64,000 bases of DNA from Mucidula mucida (Eukaryota > Basidiomycota > Agaricomycetes > Agaricales > Physalacriaceae), in the NCBI GenBank assembly GCA_015501055.1, contig JADNYV010000010.1:186001-250000 (forward strand), written 5' to 3'. The notes under the pieces are model-generated. The model saw nothing but the letters and a program-made list of their open reading frames with translations, was not told the DNA's origin and made no database searches. Shown here piece by piece: positions 56,248-64,000 of the stretch; positions within the stretch are counted from its first letter, which is position 1, and every line of letters starts with the position of its first letter. Made by a program: the position numbers and the translations under genes.

Positions 56248-57891
56248 ATGACTACTCCATCGTTGAATGGAACCGAACTCTCCTCTTCCGTTCCTCCCGA
56301 TACCTTTCTTCGTGATTCGGAACGCGTACCATCATGTGCGGAACACATTGCTATTCGGTCCTCCCTCATTCCCGCGCGCCTGAAGCTCCATGAACTTGAT
56401 CTTGCCTTGAAAGCAGCCAAGAAAGTGCGGGACGATGCTGCGGCTGCTCTTCAGGACCGAGAGTCTGCAATCGCACCCGTCCGTAGCCTGCCTCCCGAAA
56501 TCCTCGAAGTCATCTTCCGCTTCGCGTGTAGGAAAATATACCATATTGGTTACAAGGAGCCGCTTCCCTTCCACTGGACCATAATTCGGGTGTGTCGTCG
56601 ATGGAGAAGAATTATCATCAACCTGCCTACGCTGTGGGCACGATTGAGAGTACGCCTATCACAGCTCGTATCTCTATTGGATTTACAGCACCTTCGCTTT
56701 GTGATCAAGTGCTCGAAGGACGCTCCGTTGCATGTCTTATGTTACGGTGTACTTAAAACAGACCTGGATTCTCAACGGAAATCCGCAATCTCTGCGGTGG
56801 AGATGTGTAACATCCTCTTCGCTTCCTCCAGGCGATGGAGGCACGCCGACATCCGGTTATCCAACTTTCCATTGAACGTCTTCTTACCCCTACATCATAA
56901 TTTACCGATGCTCGAGGAGATGCACGTCTATGTCCGTCCTCCAATGACAGTGGATCTCGAGGACTATCCCGAGGTCAAACGCGTCTTTGAAGATGCCCCT
57001 CGTTTGACGGTTGTCACTGTGTATCACCCAAGGACCCTTGTCTTCGATTTCCCGTGGATGCAACTCGAAGCGTTCTACTCTGGACGAGAGCACGAGCATG
57101 TTGACGGCGACCTTTATGCTAGCCATTGCGCCTACATGCTTGATGCCATCTCCCAAGCCCAGAATCTCCAAAACTTTGGATTTGATTGCGAAAATACGCG
57201 TATCATCGACGATGATCCATTTGACAGACCACCTGTGGTTAATCGCGTTATCCGCGGTCTCATACTCAACGAATCAAAACTCATGGACCTCATCACACTT
57301 CCCGCTGCTGAGAACATGACACTCCGATTTCTTGACTACGACCCCACGCAACTCGCGGAACGTCTGCTTGTCTCATTCAGCCTCTTCATCAATCGCTCGC
57401 AGTGCAATATCACCCACCTCAAGATTGATCATTGCCCCCCCGTAGAACGCTTCCGCGATCTTGCCACCCAACTTCAAGGGCTCACCTCATTACAACTCTT
57501 GATTTACAAACGTCGGTCTACAGAGATAGACCCCCTTATCAAGTCTGTGTTCGTGTTTCTAACGGGGACTGCTAAAGAAACGCCTGCGCTCCCAGCACTG
57601 CTTGATTTCCGACTTCGAATTGCCCCAAAATTCCATTTCGGGTCGTATTTGGACGCGCAGGTGTTCACATTGACTAGTGGATTGGACGCGATGCTTGTCA
57701 TGGTTAACAAACACTGCTCTGGCTCGCCGCCGTTCAAACTGAAACAAATCAATGTTCACATTGAAACGGAGCAGAAGGTGGCGCTCGTTGATGCAGTCCC
57801 GGATTCGCCGACCAATGTCGCGTTTGCCAAGTTGAAAACGTGTAGTGCCGAGGGCGCGCCGAGGATCGAACTTAGAATACGCAATGTGTAA
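56248..57891 (+). CDS. F-box-like protein (intact, single exon)
   Basis: 547 residues in one exon from MTTPSLNGTELSSSVPPDTF to the TAA at 57889-57891. A long helix (LKLHELDLALKAAKKVRDDA) leads into the F-box core IAPVRSLPPEILEVIFRFAC and WTIIRVCRRWRRIIINLPTL with W, followed by about 400 residues of leucine-rich strands (FPLNVFLPLHHNLPMLEEMH). This is the standard length and plan of the expanded Agaricomycete F-box family, with 'H..L..LD..I..L' helix, 'P.R.LP.EIL..IF' and 'VC..WR..' blocks. Presumed SCF substrate receptor; substrate unknown. It is divergent from the broken family member at 53.3-55.1 kb. Confidence 0.85.
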   Translation: MTTPSLNGTELSSSVPPDTFLRDSERVPSCAEHIAIRSSLIPARLKLHELDLALKAAKKVRDDAAAALQDRESAIAPVRSLPPEILEVIFRFACRKIYHIGYKEPLPFHWTIIRVCRRWRRIIINLPTLWARLRVRLSQLVSLLDLQHLRFVIKCSKDAPLHVLCYGVLKTDLDSQRKSAISAVEMCNILFASSRRWRHADIRLSNFPLNVFLPLHHNLPMLEEMHVYVRPPMTVDLEDYPEVKRVFEDAPRLTVVTVYHPRTLVFDFPWMQLEAFYSGREHEHVDGDLYASHCAYMLDAISQAQNLQNFGFDCENTRIIDDDPFDRPPVVNRVIRGLILNESKLMDLITLPAAENMTLRFLDYDPTQLAERLLVSFSLFINRSQCNITHLKIDHCPPVERFRDLATQLQGLTSLQLLIYKRRSTEIDPLIKSVFVFLTGTAKETPALPALLDFRLRIAPKFHFGSYLDAQVFTLTSGLDAMLVMVNKHCSGSPPFKLKQINVHIETEQKVALVDAVPDSPTNVAFAKLKTCSAEGAPRIELRIRNV

Positions 57892-60180
57892 GGCAACGTT
57901 TCTCGCTCATACGGGCCTTGTTTATTTTTCTTGTTCTAGAATTATCATTTAATGGCGCCGATTGGAGTGGTATTTGTGTACCTCTTGGGGTGGATTGTCT
58001 GATCGTCGGCTACGAGGCATTGCAAAGGTGTTGACGCGACGACCTCCATATACTTTGTATTAAGGAAAACACGGCGCGGATTGCTATTGTTGCGTCCGGC
58101 TTTGATACTTCCGGGCATTCAGTGCCACAACTGGACGCATAGTGTCACGTATGAAATTGGCACCAAAATCTATTTTGATTTTCTCCACAGAGACGCCCAC
58201 CGACTCCACCTCTTTCTCATGATGCCACCGGCCGACAGTGCTCGCAATGTGGCCAAAGCATGGCCGCTTGCCTGTGAATTTTTATACAAGTCCGCTACCA
58301 CTGTGCCAACTCTATTCTAAAGTCGCGTCAAACCTCCAGCAACATGACCTAAACCAGAGACGCTGATCTCGTCAGCCTTTCCGCTCGAGGCTCATGCCCG
58401 GACAGCACAAGCAGTGACAACACTATCAACCTCAACGGCGTTAGAAAATGTAAGTGTATCCCTATCGTGCTGCTGAACTGCTGCTGATAGTAATACTGTT
58501 CATGCAGCTGACACCCGTAAACTTATGTCGCTGGAGTCCAAAAAGGCTTGCTTATCACGCGCCGTCCGACTCCCTTGCGTTTGATGTACAGACGGCTACC
58601 TCAAAGCATTTAGAGTCTACCTCTCTTCCGAAAATTGATGCTTCGGGTCTAAGAGAAGCTGCTTTCGGAGATGGCGCTCGCATTAAATCGAGGGTGGCGC
58701 CAATCCACCTACAAAGGCGATTACCAGGGGACTGACTTGCTATGGTTTGTCACATGGAGATGCTTGGCAGCGGCTTGGGCGTCGGCAGTGAGAGATCTTG
58801 GGGGAGGGCGATATCCAATGCCTAAGAATCATCATCTTCAGACATGATTTTGGGAGCATCCGCTGTCAAAGAAGTCAAATGACGCGTCTTTGTTCAATGA
58901 CCCCCATTTTCTAACGGTTGTGGCGCTTAAGGATGCGGCTCGCATCTCCCGAGTATCTACGCAATTTCCTTCCTATCATTTACTGACGACAAATTTAGCT
59001 CTGAGCGTTGCGCTTTTGGAGCGAAGAAGTCGCTGACATTAGTAGTACCTGCTTTTGATGAGGCCATCGGCACGGATTTCGCGTTCTAGTTCACATGGCG
59101 TCATTTCTTGTACGCATCTCACTCCGCAGTTGTCTTTCGCTAACAAAGAGTTCAGAAGTACTCCTATTACTGAGAGCACCGCACGTCCCGAGACGAACGG
59201 AGAAATCTCACACGAAGTGCATTGGATATCTAGTTGGATATTCATTACTACAGTGCTTCGTTATCGACACAGATGGACCTTCTATCTACCATATATCGCA
59301 GTCGTCTGTCACGCCAGTTTCCAAACCAGCTGGCACGATGTGGCGCACCGGCAACCTAAATACCGGTCGATCACTGTCCCAAAAAGGCGCTCAAGACCAC
59401 GTTGCTGCATACAGTTCTCCGCAGGTGTTCCGCGTTCTTCTCCACCTTGATTGCTCTCTATGATTGCTGTCTGCCAAATACTCAATGGCCTCATTGCAGC
59501 AACATGATGCTGATGCTGTCTCTGTCGCAGCACTCCCTACACACCTAGGTAGCGACGTCGAGTTATGATATCACGATTATTGAACGTGTTCCGTACAGCA
59601 TCTCTGGCCTCATGTTGAAGATTTTTGACACCATTCAGGATTACTTTCACCGAACCACAAGTACTATCTCCGTCGACGTCTTCGACACACTTGATGTTGA
59701 ATTTAGAGCGGCCGACAGTGCGTCATACCAATAGAGCCGAAGCGCTTACTCTTGTGACGGCTCAACCTCGTTCTTCCTGGCCGCCGAGACTCGTATGCCC
59801 TCTTCTTCCGCAGTGCGTGTCTCCTAGGCCATCATCCAACGTGCCTCGGAAGCAGGTGTCACTCCCACAGTTCTTTGTTCCTTGAAAGAGATTTGACTTG
59901 CAAATTCATGCAACGGTCGCGGCTACATCTCTACGTTTCGGATCTTAATGAAGATAAGAAATGGCATGTCCCGCGAACATGCAGCAAACACGTTTTTGTG
60001 CCTTTCTGTCTTCCATCCATCTACAGCAGGCGCCTACTATTCCTGGTTCGCTGATCATGATGTTACCCTGTACCGTGTTGGAACTTAAGGTTCAGACAAC
60101 CGCGATTGTATAAAGTGGAAACGCGCCTCCGGATTGGGATCATCCCACTTGTGCCACTCGCCTTGGAGCTACTACAGACG
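57892..60180. other. Gene-poor stretch, no supported gene
   Basis: About 2.3 kb. Frames of 80-130 codons occur, the longest at 59055-59450, plus a protein-like segment near 59570-59735 (MLKIFDTIQDYFHRTTSTIS). None shows a recognisable domain, and splice sites do not join them convincingly. Possibly decayed genes or mobile-element relics. Confidence 0.4.
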
Positions 60181-61064
60181 ATGCCATCTCCCTCGTCCCT
60201 CCCTTCTAACTTGAAGGCCACCGCGACCTCGCCCTACTCTGGCTATGGCCTCCGCAACTTCGACGGCAGCGAATACTACTGCCCGGAGCAGCAGTCATCC
60301 TCTGTCTTCTCAACCAACGTTGGAGCTTCGACGTCACGGAGACCAACCATGCCAGTGGATTACGCTGGCGTTCCCTCTGGCGTGAGAGGTTGGTAATACG
60401 CGTCGATCTCTTGATTCTTTGTTGATAGGGCTTGCAGACGACGAGACGCCCTTGGAGGTCATTACGCTCGGCAGCACGCGTCGGGCGAGCGAGCTTAACG
60501 ACATACCAGTCCAGCAATTGGAGGACATAGAACGACAGCTTCAATATCAATCCTACGCGAGCCCTCAAGGTACGCATCATCCTTAGCGGAAGTAGTTGTC
60601 AACTACTTATCTGATTGCCATAGGCTGCGCGTCCTTTGCTTCTCCTTCATGGCATGCGTCGTATGCGTGTATGTGACCTGATGAACGATAAAAATTTATT
60701 CTGATTGCTTGCCAGATCGCCTAGCGGCCCATCACTCCTTCTCAGAAGCTTCCGTCGACGCATCTGCCTCTAATCGCCGTGGTTCAACCACGAATTCGTC
60801 TCGTATGTCAACCACAGCCGCAATCAAACTTGCATTCTAATCACCTCAAAGGTCTCGACAAATGCTTGTCGTCCAGAACGTCGAGACCGCGAACGGCCAA
60901 AGCACACTGATGCCTCAGGAAGGCTTCATCACCCCTCCTCACTACATTGTTCTTGGATCTTCACTATCGTTACGCCCACTTCACTCAAGCTATTATCATT
61001 ATAACACTACATATCATCGCATTATCATCACCTTCAACATCTGCATTATCATGATTCATTTATG
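60181..61064 (+). CDS. Unrecognised hydrophilic protein
   Basis: The start MPSPSSLPSNLKATATSPYS is followed by a Ser/Gly/Tyr-rich segment and, after an intron with donor GTGAGA near 60380, by LADDETPLEVITLGSTRRAS and ELNDIPVQQLEDIERQLQYQ. Further small exons (CASFASPSWHAS and RLAAHHSFSEASVDASASNR) follow. The last exon could end either near 60920 or in the frame running to 61064 (MLVVQNVETANGQSTLMPQE). The IPVQQLEDIERQLQY helix suggests a short protein-interaction motif in an otherwise disordered protein. I do not recognise the family. Exon ends are approximate. Confidence 0.45.
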
Positions 61065-61517
61065 ACTTACTGTACGCCGGAATACGAGTTACACGTACCT
61101 ACTTTACAATCTCTTGATGAGACTCTGCTTACTTGCTTATGCTGGACACATACTACTTAGTGTACTAATTGAATCACTGTTTACCATTGAGAGCATACTT
61201 GCCATCCCTGATGTGGCGCAATACCTCACGTGTACGTGGTCTGGTATTGACTGTTGTTTGAATGTGGATCTATGACTACCACGACCACCGGACGGTATGC
61301 CTGTTTCTGCATCTGGACAGCGACCTACTGCTCCATTGTTCTGTCTCGATCAGGCTCGCGTCGTCGGCTCTTTGTTGGGTCGGTGGACGCTGAACAATGA
61401 CATGTCCACTAGTCACGTTGATGCACATGTCTCGTGGCGACCTCGCGGCTCCCCATTTAAAGCCTTTTCCTCAAGTCACTCAGAACTATCATATCAATCT
61501 CTCGAGCTTTCAACACT
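61065..61517. other. Intergenic, no gene recognised
   Basis: About 450 bp, AT-rich. It contains TTTAAA about 60 bp before the next start codon (near 61457), a weak TATA-like candidate. Confidence 0.4.
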
Positions 61518-62492
61518 ATGAGCTTAAGCATCTCGTTTTGTCACGCGGACAAGCGTGGTATTCGCTTCCAGCGGGTTAACCTCTCTGAATCTTTCGACGA
61601 CACCCGCCTAGTCCCGACAAAGCATACCCTGCCATCGACATCTCTTCTTCACATCGACGCGACCTCCTGGCCAGAAATAAACCCGGATTCCTCGACCGCC
61701 TCGCACTTCTTCGGCGTACTGGGACACATGTACCTGGCCATCAAGCTGGCGGCTCATGTAGAGCTCCAGCCGCGAGCAACACAATACGACGTCGCACAGA
61801 AGCTCAAGAGAGAGGCACAGTTCTACGACCGACATCTCTCAAAACTCCAGGGTACTGCGGTGCCGGTTCATTACGGACTTTGGATGGCCAAGACTTCTTG
61901 GGGCGGGCTTGTTGTCTGTGAAATTATGGAATGGTGCGGGGAGCCTTGGGGTAGTTTCGGTGCAGAGCTGGAACGATCAGTACTGTGCGTCCTTCCTGAC
62001 GATCCGTAGGCCTTGAAACTGATGTTTTGATAGTAACAAATTCGCGCATGCCCTCCAATCTCTACACGAATCAGACATCGAGCATCGACGGCTAGACAAC
62101 GCGAACAATATTGAGTCCCACCTACTTTATGATCCAGAGGGCGACACAGTTCGGATCGTCGACTTCTCGAATGCTACCCATCAACACGTTTGCCGAAGGC
62201 GATTACCGCTGAAACCGTATTCATCTTGTGTTACGTCTGAAACGTTTGGATGCCTTGAACTCGCAACGGTGGGAGCAACGATAGGTCTTTTCGGTTTTGC
62301 TTTGGGTGAGTCTCGATCTCATTTATTCTTCGTGCCATTATATTGAAGTTGATCTCAGAAAAGGATGATAAGGAGGTTCAAAGAGCTCTCCAGATCTACA
62401 AGAAGAAGCGACAATTGGGTCTTTCTCATGCGCTAGCGCTTGAAGCCCAGGAACAGTTCATGAATAGATATCCTACATCTCGTTATCATTGA
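61518..62492 (+). CDS. Protein-kinase-like protein, probably inactive
   Basis: Exons 61518 to about 61983, about 62036-62305 and about 62356-62492. The first encodes MSLSISFCHADKRGIRFQRV and a lobe with LKREAQFYDRHLSKLQGTAV, VPVHYGLWM and GGLVVCEIMEWCGEPWGSF, matching the helix C, hinge and post-hinge region of fungal kinase-like (aminoglycoside-phosphotransferase-fold) proteins. The second has ALQSLHESDIEHRRLDNANN and VRIVDFSNATHQH, in the positions of the catalytic loop and DFG. The catalytic-loop Asp is replaced (HRRLDNANN where HxDLxxxN is usual) and DFG reads DFS, so phosphotransfer is doubtful. It ends with KKKRQLGLSHALALEAQEQF. The fold is inferred from motif order. Confidence 0.6.
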
Positions 62493-62538
62493 CAGGTTTG
62501 AATTGCGATATTCGTGTAACATGATCTACAGCGTTGTA

Positions 62539-64000
62539 TCAATACAAGTAACGGAAACCCCTCCGTTTTTCGATGGCCTGTTCATACGTGATTCCCTCTA
62601 AACGGGCGGCCTCCTCAACCCGTTCTCGATCGACAACTGCCATCTGAGCTTTCTCATCTTCATCCATCTTTGCATTTGCGCGGATCAAGTGTTGACGCAT
62701 ACCTTTTCCGTGTTTAGTGTGCGAATGATAGACAACGGAAATTGCCACATACCGAAGGACAGTATAGAGTAAGAACCAGTGCGGCGAGCGAAATTCCCAT
62801 GGACAGATGATATCCTGGGCTCCATGCCGACTTCCAGGTATATGAGCCGATACTTGAGAGGTAGAAAATGATTAGCAGAATGTTCTTCGTGCTGTGCGGG
62901 GGCAGCCATACAGATTTCCAAGGTTACCTATGCCGTTGACGATACCAATTGCAGCGGCGCGTTTACTAGTATCGAAATTAGATCCTAAAGCGTCGCGGAT
63001 GCGATAATGATACTTACGCAGGTGGCCGTGCAATCGTGTTGGATACCCACACGAGTGTCATGGCGAAGCCTGCGTTCGTTCAGTCGATGTGAGAACATTG
63101 GTGAAGAATGATCTATCACCTACCGACATAACCACACGCCATCAAGAACAGAGAAACGTATCGTCCACCGGTGCTCATAGTCGAGAGCCCTATGACATAT
63201 CCGAGTATGACGCCCCACCACCAACCAGAAATATGGAAGAATCGCTCCCCAGTTCGGTCTGATGCAATTCAATATTTATTTTGCTGGAGAAAGAGAATTT
63301 TTAACCTACCGGCGTGCCAAGCATTAAAGCAGCAGACGATAGCAGAAAGGATCCAGGGAGGCGCAGCCAATAATAGTGTGACCGTCGTAGAGTATCCAAG
63401 TGTTTGCGTTAGGCTACACGAAATGGCCATGTTCAGTCACTATCATATATCATACCCGCCTACTCACGTGGGGAAAAAGTTAACGAAGCTCAATCCAAGA
63501 AGCTGCGCGGTGTTGAGTAGAGCGAATATCCAGACGCGGATATCCTTGACTGCGAGGATAAGACCGTGTAACACGCTGATTGCAAACTCGACAATTAGAC
63601 CCAGAAAGATGCTCGAAATGGAGGGCGCACGAGTCATCCGCGTGATCCTTGTCCGCCTCCCCAGTGTCGTCTGCAAGTCGTGCTTGGGCCAATCGGCTTT
63701 CGTAGGATGACAGCCAGCGGGTATTGTTAGGCTAGTGCATTGAAGCCGGACGTTAGGATGATTGGAGATACGAACGATTGACGCACGTAGTCGGGGAGAA
63801 CCCACCTAACGCGAAGGTCAATAAAAGTCTAACTACGACTGGAAGACGAACATAGAAGCAATACCTATCGCAACGGTGATTGCGCCCTAGCCCAAGCAAG
63901 TTCAGTGACTGTTAGTACCGAAGTCCAACTGGACAATACCTCGATGTAGAACAACCTAAACGAAAACCGGCGGAAGCCAGGTAAATGGAACGAAGCGACT
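62539..64000 (-). CDS. MFS transporter, DAL5-like (5' end outside window)
   Basis: Minus-strand exons with membrane segments. Recognisable parts are GYVGFAMTLVWVSNTIARPP, RAAAIGIVNGIGNLGNLIGS, YTWKSAWSPGYHPSMGISLA, and a C-terminal cytoplasmic tail NAKMDEDEKAQMAVVDRERV with the ending EKRRGFRYLY. The G-F-R-Y-x-Y ending after a charged helix is characteristic of fungal anion:cation symporters of the allantoate permease (DAL5) type, which import organic acids, vitamins or allantoate-like compounds. The stop is at 62539-62541; at least seven short exons run to the right edge, so the N-terminal half is missing from this window. The substrate cannot be inferred. Confidence 0.75.

Noticed and set aside
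59055..59450. 131-codon plus-strand frame
   Set aside because: No recognisable domain, a shadow frame of similar length overlaps it, and no convincing splice partners; left in the gene-poor stretch.
1..64000. tRNA, 5S rRNA, other spliceosomal snRNAs, CRISPR arrays, intact transposons
   Set aside because: I looked for tRNA B-box, U6, U4, U5 and U1 core motifs, regularly spaced repeats, reverse-transcriptase or transposase motifs and long terminal repeats and saw none; a covariance-model and repeat search would be needed to exclude them fully.

Overview
The window is nuclear DNA of a filamentous basidiomycete, most likely an Agaricomycete (mushroom-forming fungus). The evidence is many short (about 45-60 nt) GT-AG introns, several DUF6533/DUF6534 membrane proteins and numerous F-box/leucine-rich proteins typical of that group, a pali-domain protein, a nuclear-encoded mitochondrial RNA polymerase, and single ribosomal-protein genes with introns. 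There are no operons; genes lie on both strands. Exon joins given here were read by eye from splice sites and frame continuity.

Layout. 0-5 kb: pali-domain (SUR7/Rim9-like) membrane protein, a DUF6534 membrane protein, a U2 snRNA gene on the minus strand, and ribosomal protein eL34. 5-19 kb: an F-box-like gene, an unrecognised gene, two DUF6533 membrane proteins on the minus strand, two small conserved fungal proteins, and long stretches that look decayed. 18.7-25.3 kb is a mitochondrial block: the F1-ATPase inhibitor and ATP synthase subunit H are head-to-head with only 69 bp between start codons, followed by the mitochondrial RNA polymerase (RPO41). 26-35 kb: two convergent DUF6534 paralogues enclose a GPI-anchored cupredoxin-like protein, a zinc-finger-like protein and a SurE-type phosphatase. 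A second U2 snRNA gene, one base different from the first over 190 bp, lies at 35.3-35.5 kb.

35.6-58 kb is rich in F-box/LRR-type genes (six, one broken, two in tandem). Interspersed are a BAHD-type acyltransferase, a membrane-anchored P-loop NTPase/nuclease-like protein resembling the Crinkler-RHS effector class, ribosomal protein uL15, RNA polymerase II subunit RPB11 and a GH28 exo-polygalacturonase. 58-64 kb: a gene-poor stretch, an unrecognised protein, a kinase-like protein and an MFS transporter cut by the window end.

Most notable observations: the near-identical dispersed U2 pair, whose otherwise diverged flanks share a TATA box, an 11-bp upstream block and a 3' element; the ATP synthase/inhibitor bidirectional promoter; the Crinkler-RHS-like protein with an N-terminal membrane anchor; and a 5-nt microexon that encodes the catalytic Asp of the GH28 enzyme.
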